7,357 bases of DNA from CAZFBR01 sp035353495 [NCBI: uncultured bacterium] (lineage in GTDB: Bacteria; DAOPZR01): contig CAZFBR010000179.1 in assembly GCA_964517215.1 (NCBI GenBank), forward strand, positions 1 through 7,357, given 5' to 3'. A program made the translations under genes and the position numbers. Position 1 is the stretch's first letter; every line of letters begins with the position of its first letter. Positions 1-6,526 of this stretch are shown here, one piece after another. The notes beneath the pieces are model-generated. The model had not been told where the DNA came from. It worked only from the letters and a program-made list of their open reading frames with translations, and made no database searches.

Positions 1-2543
1 TGGTGATCATCAATACCAGCTCCACCTATCGCGAGGGGAATTCCGTGCGCATCGGGCTGGTCAATCTGCCGATCGATCCGGCGGCGCGGCGGCTGGCGGT
101 CACGGCGACATCCGACCGGTTGGAATATGAACCGGGCGGGCAGGTCACCCTGCGCTTGCGCGCGCGCGACAGCGCGGGTAAGCCGGCCACGGGCGAACTG
201 ACGGTGGCGGTGGTCGATGAGGGCGTACTGCAGCTGATCAACCACCGTTTTCCCGACCCCATGCGCGCGCTGTTTGCCCCGCGCCGGCATCATGTGACCT
301 CAGCCGATATCCGCACCACGCTGGTGGACGACCGCACCTTCGGCGAGAAGGGGGAGGCGGCGGCGGGCGACGGTGGCGGGGGGGACGGCAGCGCGCCGTG
401 GATCCGGCGCAATTTCGAGCCGACCGCGACCTGGCAGCCGAGCGTGACCCTCGACGCGAACGGCGAGGCGAGCATCACCTTCACCCTCCCCGACGCCATC
501 ACCACCTATCGCGTGCTGGTGGCTGCGAACGGCACGGGCGACCGCTTCGGCGTGAGCGACGCAACGACGTTCCTGGCGCGCCGGCCGATCACCCTCGAAC
601 CGGCCCTGCCGCGATTCGTGCGCCCGGGCGACAGTTTCACCGCCGGGGTGGTGGTGCGCAATCTGTCGGCGCCGGGGAGCGCCCTGACGGTGAGCTGCGG
701 GGCGACCGGCCTGACGGTGACGGGTGCGCTTGCCCGGCAGGAGCAGGTGGCGCGCGGCCGCGACCGTCTGGTGCAATGGCAGTTCGCAGTGCCGGCCGGG
801 GCGACCGGCGCGGTAACCCTGCGCTTCACCGGCGTTACCGCAGCCGGTGCAGGTGACGCCATTGAGAAGACGATTATGGTGGTCCCGCCGCGGGTGGAAA
901 CGCTCTATGCCACGGCCGGGTCGCTGGTGTCGGACGTGGCGACGGAGCCGCTGCGCCTGCCGCGCAATGCGGTGCCGGGTGCGGGCGGACTGGAGGTGCA
1001 GCTGTCGACGACCGCGCTGGTGCAGCTGGCGGGCGCCACGCGCTACCTGTTCGAATACCCGCACGGCTGTCTGGAGCAGCGCACCTCAAGTATCATGCCC
1101 ATCCTGGCGCTGGGCGAGCTGGTGGCCGATTTCAAGCTGGGCGGTCTGCCCGGCGGGCGGGACGAAGTGAAGCGGGTGGTTGAGCAGTATCTGCGGGAGG
1201 TGCCGCTCTTCCAGAATCCGGACGGCGGGTTCGGCATCTGGCAGGGGGGCGGCTACAGTTATCCGTACGTTACCGCGCTGGCGGTCAAGGCGATGACGCG
1301 CGCCCGCGCGCGGGGCTATACCCTTGACGAACGCTGCTATACCGCCGCCACCGGCTATCTTACCCGGATGGTCAAAAGCGGGGAAATCCGCGGATACGCC
1401 CTGCCCTACAGTGACTATTGCTGGCTGGCGGTGCATGGGTCCATGCTCGCCACGCTGGCGGAAGCCGGCGCGGTGACGCTGGCCGACCTGGAACCGCTGT
1501 ATCGCCGCCGCCGCGAATTGCCGCTGACCGGGGTGGCGGAGCTGTACCGGGCCGCGATCATCCTGAAGGCCGATGCCGGGATGCAGCTGCAGCTGCGCCG
1601 GCTGCTGCTGAATGCGCTGCGGCTCAATTCGACCACGGCCTATTTTGCCGCCCGCAATCCGGACCAGCTCGCCTGGCTCTACTATTCCGATGTGGCGGCG
1701 ACGGCGCAGGCGCTGGAGGTGCTGCTCAGCGCGCCGCAGCCGTTCGTGCATGCCGACAAGGTGGCGCGCTGGCTGGTCACCCAGCGCAAGACGGAGCATT
1801 GGCAGTCGACCTACGAGAACGCGGCCGTCTGCGAGGCGCTGGCCAGCTACTACCACAAATATGAGTCGGCGGAGCCGGACCTGGCGGCGATGCTCGTTGT
1901 CCCCGGCACCGAACCGTGGGAGGGGTATTATCGCGGCCGCTCGACGGAGATCACCCGCGTGCAGTACCGCGTGGCCGATCTGCTGGCCGGGAACAGCAGC
2001 GGCCTGCTGCCGCTCAAGGTCGGCGCGCATGGCGACGGACGACTCTATTACGAGGTGCGGATGTCCGGCGTGGTGCCGGAGGCAGCGGTTGCTGCTGATC
2101 GCGGTTTTGCGGTCGAGCGCCGGCTGGAGACCCTCGACGGTCGGGCCGTCGATCCCGCACGGCTCAAGCTGTCACAGACCTACCGCCTCCGCTGCGTGAT
2201 CACCAATCGCAGCCAGCATCTCTTTGTCGCCGCGGACGTGCCGCTCCCGGCGGGGCTGGAGGGCGTCGACCTGTCGCTGGCGACCGAGGCGCGCGTGCCG
2301 GCGCGCCAGCTGGCCCGCAGCGACGAGCCGTACTGGTGGTCGGGGTTCGGCCGCACGGAGATCCGCGACGACCGGGTGGTCTTTTATGCGGACCAGCTGA
2401 TGCCCGGCCGGCACGAGGAAGTGGTGCTGGTGCGCGCGATTGCCGCCGGCCGGTTTGCCTGGCCCGGTGCACGGACGGAGATGATGTACGAACCGGAGGT
2501 GTTCGGCCGCAGCGCCGCGACCGTCGCGGTCGTCACCCGCTGA
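1..2543 (+). CDS. Alpha-2-macroglobulin family protein, C-terminal part (5' end outside window)
   Basis: This is the C-terminal 846 codons of a bacterial alpha-2-macroglobulin, a large periplasmic or lipoprotein-anchored protease trap. Full-length bacterial members usually have about 1500-1900 residues, so roughly half is missing upstream. The first full codon is at position 3; the GTG there is an internal valine, not a demonstrated start. Seen in order (numbering from that codon): a macroglobulin beta-domain ending in VAVVDEGVLQL (68-78); a Gly/Ala/Asp-rich stretch (115-131) where the protease bait lies in the family; the A2M core RRNFEPTATW and LPDAITTYRV (135-171); and YPHGCLEQR around 352-360. 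That last motif holds the thioester Cys356 and Gln359, codons 1068-1079. A helical thioester domain follows to about residue 640, then beta-domains ending in MMYEPEVFGRS. By family knowledge, bait cleavage exposes the thioester, which captures the protease. The partner pbpC often found beside such genes is not downstream; upstream cannot be seen. Confidence 0.95.
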   Translation, partial: VIINTSSTYREGNSVRIGLVNLPIDPAARRLAVTATSDRLEYEPGGQVTLRLRARDSAGKPATGELTVAVVDEGVLQLINHRFPDPMRALFAPRRHHVTSADIRTTLVDDRTFGEKGEAAAGDGGGGDGSAPWIRRNFEPTATWQPSVTLDANGEASITFTLPDAITTYRVLVAANGTGDRFGVSDATTFLARRPITLEPALPRFVRPGDSFTAGVVVRNLSAPGSALTVSCGATGLTVTGALARQEQVARGRDRLVQWQFAVPAGATGAVTLRFTGVTAAGAGDAIEKTIMVVPPRVETLYATAGSLVSDVATEPLRLPRNAVPGAGGLEVQLSTTALVQLAGATRYLFEYPHGCLEQRTSSIMPILALGELVADFKLGGLPGGRDEVKRVVEQYLREVPLFQNPDGGFGIWQGGGYSYPYVTALAVKAMTRARARGYTLDERCYTAATGYLTRMVKSGEIRGYALPYSDYCWLAVHGSMLATLAEAGAVTLADLEPLYRRRRELPLTGVAELYRAAIILKADAGMQLQLRRLLLNALRLNSTTAYFAARNPDQLAWLYYSDVAATAQALEVLLSAPQPFVHADKVARWLVTQRKTEHWQSTYENAAVCEALASYYHKYESAEPDLAAMLVVPGTEPWEGYYRGRSTEITRVQYRVADLLAGNSSGLLPLKVGAHGDGRLYYEVRMSGVVPEAAVAADRGFAVERRLETLDGRAVDPARLKLSQTYRLRCVITNRSQHLFVAADVPLPAGLEGVDLSLATEARVPARQLARSDEPYWWSGFGRTEIRDDRVVFYADQLMPGRHEEVVLVRAIAAGRFAWPGARTEMMYEPEVFGRSAATVAVVTR

Positions 2544-2671
2544 GCGAGCCATGTGCGTTGTGAAATAGCGACAGAAATAGTACCTACGTGCTGGCAAAAA
2601 GCCCTATGCACGCGAGAAGGGGATGGATGAAGGTGCGCACAATGCGCTGTTTACCCCACCCCTGTGGTCTC

Positions 2672-2766
2672 CCTGTTTCCCCTCTCCCACCGGGAGAGGA
2701 CGACGCGCAGCGTCGAGGTGAGGGCAACTACGGACACCCAAACTCTCCCCCGGGGGGGGCGGGAGC
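2672..2766. repeat. Dispersed intergenic repeat-like element with tandem hairpins
   Basis: Three hairpins follow one another. CCTCTCCC/GGGAGAGG has a 3-nt loop (2681-2699). CGACGC/GCGTCG has a 3-nt loop (2701-2715). A C-run/G-run structure is bounded by CTCCC and GGGAG (2745-2765). The wording, a CCTCTCCC arm, its complement, then GGTGAGGGCAAC, resembles a kind of short repetitive intergenic element common in GC-rich proteobacterial genomes. Such elements are often mis-annotated as small proteins containing strings like SPLPPGE, and the frame starting at 2588 contains exactly that string. Only one copy lies in the window, so its repetitive nature is inferred from resemblance. The borders are approximate. 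Confidence 0.6.
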
Positions 2767-2810
2767 AAATACGCGTATTACGAGACAACGCACATAGCGC
2801 TGAGCGCAAA

Positions 2811-2830
2811 CCCTGCCGGATGCGGCAGGG
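2811..2830. terminator. Perfect 8-bp hairpin, possible bidirectional terminator or REP-like unit
   Basis: CCCTGCCG and CGGCAGGG form a perfect 8-bp stem with a GATG loop, placed between two genes that converge on it. It lies about 270 nt after the alpha-2-macroglobulin stop and about 80 nt after the ankyrin gene stop. Read on the minus strand the stem is followed by TTTGCG, a short and weak U-tract; on the plus strand there is no U-tract. Its position favours termination of the minus-strand transcript. The core TGCCGGATGCGGC also matches the core of enterobacterial REP sequences, so a repeat or decay-blocking role is the alternative. Confidence 0.45.
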
Positions 2831-2910
2831 AACGCGGCGCGGCCCGGATGGATCCGGCTGTCGCGGGACGGCCGGACGGCGGACCGGGGCGGCTGAAGTG
2901 AGGCGAATAT

Positions 2911-3924
2911 CTACTTTTTCGGCGGGCGCATCGCCTGCCGGGCGAGGATGAAGGCGAGAACCAGCAGCAGCAGGGCCAGTCCAAGCAGATAGGGGAACCA
3001 GTGGCCGACGCCGTGCCCGGCGCCGCGCTGGCGCAGCAGCTTGACGGTGGCGTCACGATCGGGCTGCTTCGACGCGCCGGCATGATCGAGCGCGGCAAGG
3101 CAATCGTCGTCGATGAGCTCGCTGGCCGCACCGCAATCGAGCAGCAGGCCGACCGTGGCGGCATCGCGCGTACGCGCGGCAATCATCAGTGCGGTCCACT
3201 GGCGCGGCCCGCGGCTGTTGATATTCCCCGCGCCGGCGGGCGCAGCGGCCAGCAGTTCGCGCAGCGCCGCGCTATCGAGCACCTGCAGCGCCCGCATCAG
3301 GGTCGTGCGGCCCTCGGCGTCGGGCGCATCCAGCGAAGCGCCATGCGCGTAGAGCACCGGGAGGGCGGCGGGATTGCGGCTGCGGACGGCCTCGATCAGC
3401 AGGTCGCCGGCGCTCGGGTCGGTGGCGGAAAACGGCGGCTGGCCCGCCAGCAGCGCGCTGAGGATCCCGGTGTCGGGATTGTGCACGGCGTGGAGCAGCA
3501 CCGTGGCCCCGTCAGCGTCGGCTGGGGTGCGGCTGGCGCCGCGTTCCAGCAGCAGGGTCACCACCATCTGCTGGTTCCAGTAATAGTTGTTCGGCATGGC
3601 GGCGAGGAGCAGCGGCGTGCGCCCCTGCTGGTCGGGCTGGTCGACGCTGGCACCCTTGCTGAGCAGCAGCAGCACAAGCTCGGGATTGCCCATGATCGCG
3701 GCATAATGCAAGGGCGTCCGCCCGGCAGCGTCGGCAACGGTGACGCTGGCCCCGCCCGCCAGCGCGGCAGTGACCGCCGCCATTTTGCGCGGCGCGCTCT
3801 CCGGATTCCACTCGCGCCATTGCGTGAGCGCAGCCAGCAAATCGGCAGCAGGATCGTTCTTGGCAATGGCAGGGAGCGCCGAGCAGCACAGGCAGACCAG
3901 CAGAATCGACAGGAACTGGCGCAT
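2911..3924 (-). CDS. Secreted ankyrin-repeat protein with C-terminal membrane anchor
   Basis: The protein has 337 residues. I chose the ATG at 3924-3922 because GGGGTGAT (3938-3931) lies 6 nt upstream and the protein then opens with a signal peptide: MRQ, a hydrophobic core at residues 4-19 and a likely cleavage after AIA (21). Upstream codons in the same frame encode nothing recognisable. About seven ankyrin units follow between residues 64 and 303. The clearest are GRTPLHYAAIMGN (68-80) with LLLLSKGA, GRTPLLLAAM (101-110) with LLLERGA, and TALMIAARTRD (244-254) with LLLDCGA. Unit 2 carries an Asn/Tyr-rich insert (111-118) and units 3 and 4 are degenerate. A Gly/His linker leads to a hydrophobic helix at about 310-328 and a basic tail ending RPPKK. 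Predicted topology (inference): repeats in the periplasm, held by the C-terminal helix in the inner membrane. Ankyrin repeats bind proteins; the partner is unknown. It is transcribed divergently from the pilin-like gene. No enzymatic domain is visible. Confidence 0.9.
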   Translation of the reverse strand: MRQFLSILLVCLCCSALPAIAKNDPAADLLAALTQWREWNPESAPRKMAAVTAALAGGASVTVADAAGRTPLHYAAIMGNPELVLLLLSKGASVDQPDQQGRTPLLLAAMPNNYYWNQQMVVTLLLERGASRTPADADGATVLLHAVHNPDTGILSALLAGQPPFSATDPSAGDLLIEAVRSRNPAALPVLYAHGASLDAPDAEGRTTLMRALQVLDSAALRELLAAAPAGAGNINSRGPRQWTALMIAARTRDAATVGLLLDCGAASELIDDDCLAALDHAGASKQPDRDATVKLLRQRGAGHGVGHWFPYLLGLALLLLVLAFILARQAMRPPKK

Positions 3925-3969
3925 TGGCGCATCACCCCACCCGGCGGCCGGCGGCCGCTTGATGAGGAT

Positions 3970-3999
3970 AGCGTAGCACTTGCGCACTGCCAACGTCAA
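3970..3999 (-). promoter_or_regulatory. Putative sigma70-type promoter for the ankyrin gene
   Basis: On the minus strand, TTGACG (3999-3994) matches the -35 consensus at 5 of 6 bases. It is followed after 18 bp by TACGCT (3975-3970), a weaker -10. Transcription would begin near 3963, giving a leader of about 40 nt that contains the GGGGTGAT ribosome-binding site. The assignment is by motif only. Confidence 0.45.
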
Positions 4000-4013
4000 C
4001 TTGCTCCGGGGCA

Positions 4014-4042
4014 TTGCCTTGCGATTCGGGTTGTGGTACAAT
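4014..4042 (+). promoter_or_regulatory. Putative sigma70-type promoter for the pilin-like gene
   Basis: TTGCCT (4014-4019) and TACAAT (4037-4042) are separated by the ideal 17 bp; the -10 has 5 of 6 consensus bases. Transcription would start near 4049, leaving a leader of about 55 nt before the chosen ATG. An AT-rich patch follows in otherwise GC-rich DNA. This is the best promoter match in the window. Confidence 0.6.
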
Positions 4043-4046
4043 GTAC
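4036..4046. promoter_or_regulatory. Small palindrome over the -10 box, possible operator
   Basis: GTACA and TGTAC flank a single central A and overlap the TACAAT -10 box of the pilin-like gene. A protein bound here would block that promoter. The symmetry is only 5 bp per arm and no regulator gene lies in the window, so this is suggestive only. Confidence 0.25.
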
Positions 4047-4104
4047 TAAACAAAGATTAGTGCCAATCAAGCGGGGGAGCCAACCGCGGCGCGTGAGGCG
4101 GCGC

Positions 4105-4701
4105 ATGTGCGTTCGTGATGTCCGGCGGCAGGCCGGCCAGTCGCTGATCGAATATGTTCTGATCGTCAGCCTGTTGGCCATCATGGTGCTCACCCTGATG
4201 ATGATGGTTGCGCCCGAACTGCAGGAAATCTTTACCGACAGTGTTGACGGCCAGATGATGGGCAATGCGGCCGCCAGCGTCAGTTCGATGCTGTATGCCG
4301 CAGTCCCGGAAGCGACCACCACCGGCAGCGGCGCCACGTGGGGCACCTATACCCCGAGCTTGTCGATGACGAGTTTCAGTTTGTGGGGCCAGCCGGTCGG
4401 CACCCGGCGCACGGTGAATACCACACTTGACGCCGACAAGGTCAGCGGCGCCGCCGGCGCCGTTCTTACCGTGACGGCCAACGACATTGATTTTGCCGGT
4501 GAAGTAACGGTTTACGTCAACGGCCATCCTTACGTTCTGGGAGTAACGGGCGACAACGTGACTGCCACGAAGACGCTGAATATCAATCCCGGCGACCTGG
4601 TGGCCGGTGCCAACACCATTGTGTATGAGTTTTCCAACAACGGCGGCGGCATGACCCACGGCTTTGATATCGACGACATGAACTTCGTCCTTAACCAATA
4701 G
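4105..4701 (+). CDS. Flp-type prepilin N-terminus fused to a beta-rich C-terminal domain
   Basis: The protein has 198 residues. The N-terminus has a short basic leader (MCVRDVRRQA), then G11 followed by QSLIEY with Glu16 and Tyr17 at +5 and +6 after the predicted cleavage. This is the class III (Flp/Tad) prepilin peptidase signature. A hydrophobic helix (about 18-35) and APELQEIFTDSV, like the end of Flp pilins, complete a pilin-sized unit of about 50 residues. Unlike ordinary Flp pilins it continues with a Thr/Gly/Ser linker (about 70-85) and a beta-strand-rich domain. That domain contains VTVYVNGHPYVLGVTG (134-149), NTIVYEF (170-176) and GFDIDDMNFVL (187-196), reminiscent of small carbohydrate-binding or lectin-like sandwiches; this comparison is by eye. 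I chose ATG 4105 because GAGG (4095-4098) is 6 nt upstream. GTG 4093 and GTG 4060 are in frame and would lengthen the leader. No Tad assembly genes are visible. Role, adhesin or minor pilin, is inferred. Confidence 0.8.
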   Translation: MCVRDVRRQAGQSLIEYVLIVSLLAIMVLTLMMMVAPELQEIFTDSVDGQMMGNAAASVSSMLYAAVPEATTTGSGATWGTYTPSLSMTSFSLWGQPVGTRRTVNTTLDADKVSGAAGAVLTVTANDIDFAGEVTVYVNGHPYVLGVTGDNVTATKTLNINPGDLVAGANTIVYEFSNNGGGMTHGFDIDDMNFVLNQ

Positions 4702-4713
4702 ACCATTTCCGGC

Positions 4714-4743
4714 TTGCATGACCCGCCCGGGGTATGGCATACT
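4714..4743 (+). promoter_or_regulatory. Putative promoter of the channel/transpeptidase/adaptor operon
   Basis: TTGCAT (4714-4719) and CATACT (4738-4743) are 18 bp apart, and TG at 4735-4736 forms an extended -10 element. The predicted start near 4750 leaves a leader of about 20 nt holding GGGAGGG (4751-4757). If this promoter is real, the in-frame ATG at 4734 lies within it and cannot be the start of the channel gene. Confidence 0.4.
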
Positions 4744-4769
4744 CAGCGTCGGGAGGGCGTTTCCGGGGG

Positions 4770-5768
4770 ATGGAAGAGATACGCGGCAAATTGCTGCTGG
4801 CCCTGACCCTGCTGGCCGGGGTCTTCCTGTTTGGGATTGCGGGTTACGTGTATATCGAGCACTGGCCGGTGCTCGATGCCGTCTACATGACGGTCATCAC
4901 CCTCGGCAGTGTCGGCTACGGTGAAACCAACCCGTTGACGACCCCCGGGCGGGTCTTCACCATTGTCCTCATCCTCACGGGGCTGAGCGCATTTGTCTAT
5001 GCGACCGGCACCATTACGGCGTTCCTGGTCGAAGGTGAAATCGGCGGGCTGGTGCGGAGGCGGCGCATGCAACGCAGGATCCTGAATCTGTCCGGGCATT
5101 ATATCGTTTGCGGGGCCGGCGCGGTCGGCAGCAATGTGGTCGAGGAACTGGCGCAGACCGGGCGCGGTTTTGTCATTATCGACAGCAATGCCAAACTGCT
5201 CGAACGGCTGGAGGAAAAGCAGCCGCTGCTGTACCTTGCCGGCCAGCCCTCGGACGACGATACGCTCAAGGCGGCGGGGATTGAGCGGGCCGCCGGGCTC
5301 GTTGCCGCGCTCGAATCGGACAAGGACAACCTGTTTGTCGTCGTCACCGCCCGGGCGCTCAACCCCCGGCTGCGGATCGTCACCCGCGCCCATGAGGCGC
5401 ATTCCGTGCCGAAGCTGCAGCGCGGCGGCGCGGATGCGGTGGTCTCCACCGAGGCGATCGGCGGCATGCGCATGGCCTCGGAACTGGTGCGGCCGACAGT
5501 GGTCTCGTTTCTCGATACCATGCTGCGCTCCAGCGACGCACCCTACCGTTTCGAGGAAGTGGCGGTTTCCTCGTGCCGGTCGCTGGCGGGCAAATCGCTG
5601 GCCGCGGCGGAGATCAACCGGAAAACCGGGCTGATGGTGCTGGCGGTCAAGAACGCGGCGGCGCAGGAATATACCAACAACCCGCCGGCCGGCCATATCC
5701 TGCATGCCGATGATGTGATGATCGTGCTGGGCGACAGCCGCCAGCTGGCGGCGCTGCGGGAGTTGTAG
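4770..5768 (+). CDS. Two-TM potassium channel with cytoplasmic RCK (TrkA-N/TrkA-C) domains
   Basis: The protein has 332 residues and the MthK/GsuK-like layout. TM1 is at about 8-29. A pore helix and selectivity filter ITLGSVGYGET lie at 43-53, with S47-V-G-Y-G51 as the K+ filter. TM2 is at about 60-86, followed by a basic linker RRRRMQRR (96-103). The RCK_N Rossmann domain starts at HYIVCGAGAVGSNV (110-123) with the nucleotide-binding GxGxxG and acidic Asp138 in VIIDSN. RCK_C covers about 255-325. It conducts K+ across the inner membrane, gated by ligands (ions or nucleotides) on the RCK ring; the ligand cannot be read from sequence. I chose ATG 4770 because homologous proteins begin just before TM1 with a similar basic stretch and because a purine-rich GGGAGGG and GGGGG precede it. 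ATG 4734 would add 12 residues unlike the family. It heads an apparent operon, with its stop 2 nt before the next start. Confidence 0.92.
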   Translation: MEEIRGKLLLALTLLAGVFLFGIAGYVYIEHWPVLDAVYMTVITLGSVGYGETNPLTTPGRVFTIVLILTGLSAFVYATGTITAFLVEGEIGGLVRRRRMQRRILNLSGHYIVCGAGAVGSNVVEELAQTGRGFVIIDSNAKLLERLEEKQPLLYLAGQPSDDDTLKAAGIERAAGLVAALESDKDNLFVVVTARALNPRLRIVTRAHEAHSVPKLQRGGADAVVSTEAIGGMRMASELVRPTVVSFLDTMLRSSDAPYRFEEVAVSSCRSLAGKSLAAAEINRKTGLMVLAVKNAAAQEYTNNPPAGHILHADDVMIVLGDSRQLAALREL

Positions 5769-5770
5769 CC

Positions 5771-6511
5771 ATGGGGTGGCAGCGCCGCGAATGGTGGCAA
5801 TCGCCGCATCTGGCGGAATCGTCGCCGGGGAACGTGCCGGTTGAACCGCCAGCGCAGCCCGGCGGCGGATCGCGGGCGGGCGGGCAGCCGATCGTGCATT
5901 GGGTGCTGCAGCGTGCGGCGCTGGTGACGCTTGCCGCGGTCTGTCTGCTGCTGACGGCGGCATTATCGGCGGAACGGGCGTATCGTGAGGCGGATTTGCG
6001 CCAGTTTGCCAGCGAACGCGATTACGTCGAGCACAAGTTGCGCGCAGTGACCCAGGTTGAGGGAAGCGCCCGCCACTATAACGGTTACTATTTGACCGTC
6101 GACCTGGACAATAATGAGGTTAGGGTCATGCGCGACGGCAATGTGATCCATCGCGCCAGCTGCGCACATGGCAAGGGGCGCGTGCAGCAGCGCGGGCGCT
6201 GGTTCGATTTCACCACCCCGGTCGGTCGCCGCACGGTCATCAACAAGGAAGTGGACCCCGTCTGGTTGCGCCCCGATTGGGTCTGGCTGGAGCGGGGTGA
6301 TTCAGTCCCCCGGATGACGCGCGAACAACGTGAGGTGCGCGGGGCGCTGGGCAAGTACCGCCTGCAAACGGGCGAGGGGTATGACATCCACGGCATTGAC
6401 GGGCCGGTACTGCCGGGCGAATTCACGCACGGCTGTGTGCGGCTGAAAGAGGAAGATCTGGCTGCGGTATACCGGTTCATCGACGTTGGTGCGCCGGTTT
6501 ATATTTACTGA
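5771..6511 (+). CDS. Membrane-anchored L,D-transpeptidase (YkuD domain)
   Basis: The protein has 246 residues and belongs to the YkuD family, whose members form 3-3 peptidoglycan crosslinks or attach ligands to the stem peptide. The catalytic motif is clear: DIHGID with His207, then THGCVRL with His220, catalytic Cys222 and Arg224. The usual motif starts with Ser; Thr219 is a mild variant. The domain begins near YYLTVDLDNNEVRVMRDG (106-123). Before it come a Pro/Gly-rich, probably cytoplasmic tail (about 1-42), one hydrophobic helix (about 48-66) and a short charged, helical stretch (68-95). The catalytic domain would therefore face the periplasm. No LysM or other peptidoglycan-binding module is seen. 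The ATG follows the channel stop by 2 nt, with GCGGGAG ending 8 nt upstream, so translation is probably coupled. Whether it makes crosslinks or another attachment cannot be decided here. Confidence 0.92.
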   Translation: MGWQRREWWQSPHLAESSPGNVPVEPPAQPGGGSRAGGQPIVHWVLQRAALVTLAAVCLLLTAALSAERAYREADLRQFASERDYVEHKLRAVTQVEGSARHYNGYYLTVDLDNNEVRVMRDGNVIHRASCAHGKGRVQQRGRWFDFTTPVGRRTVINKEVDPVWLRPDWVWLERGDSVPRMTREQREVRGALGKYRLQTGEGYDIHGIDGPVLPGEFTHGCVRLKEEDLAAVYRFIDVGAPVYIY

Positions 6512-6526
6512 TATCGAGGGGGAGTC

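Larger units (their letters stand above)
2544..2910. other. Convergent intergenic region, non-coding, rich in palindromes
   Basis: These 367 bases separate two genes whose stop codons face each other. The first part, to about 2663, shows no coding signal, RNA gene or strong hairpin. From 2681 onward there is a run of perfect short inverted repeats: arms 2681-2688/2692-2699, 2701-2706/2710-2715, 2745-2749/2761-2765, the 12-bp palindrome 2768-2779, 2797-2801/2803-2807, 2811-2818/2823-2830 and 2844-2849/2852-2857. Short open frames cross it (for example 2588-2797 and 2664-2951 on +). Their products are proline-, arginine- and glycine-rich translations of the repeat and show no protein family features, so I do not call them genes. 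Confidence 0.8.

Noticed and set aside
1086-2030. A 314-codon minus-strand frame inside the alpha-2-macroglobulin gene
   Set aside because: It is composition-driven in GC-rich DNA. Its translation is His/Arg/Gln-rich low complexity with no recognisable domain, and the plus strand is clearly coding.
2588-2951. Short plus-strand frames in the convergent intergenic region
   Set aside because: They translate the palindromic repeat (SPLPPGE, PLSHRERTT-like strings), a known source of spurious protein annotations. No convincing ribosome-binding site or conserved domain is visible.
3001-4104. A long plus-strand open frame running antisense to the ankyrin gene and in frame into the pilin-like gene
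   Set aside because: The antisense part has no family features and is Arg/Gln/Gly-rich like other shadow frames. The minus strand has a signal peptide, ankyrin repeats and a good ribosome-binding site. The prepilin signal also needs a short leader, not several hundred residues.
2553-4113. The 10-mer CATGTGCGTT present after the alpha-2-macroglobulin stop and again at the pilin-like start
   Set aside because: Flanking bases do not match further. Two copies of a 10-mer in 7 kb are not enough to propose an attachment site or recombination footprint.
4734-4769. The upstream ATG at 4734 as start of the potassium channel
   Set aside because: It overlaps the predicted -10 box and would add 12 residues unlike the short N-terminus of RCK channels. 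ATG 4770 fits better.
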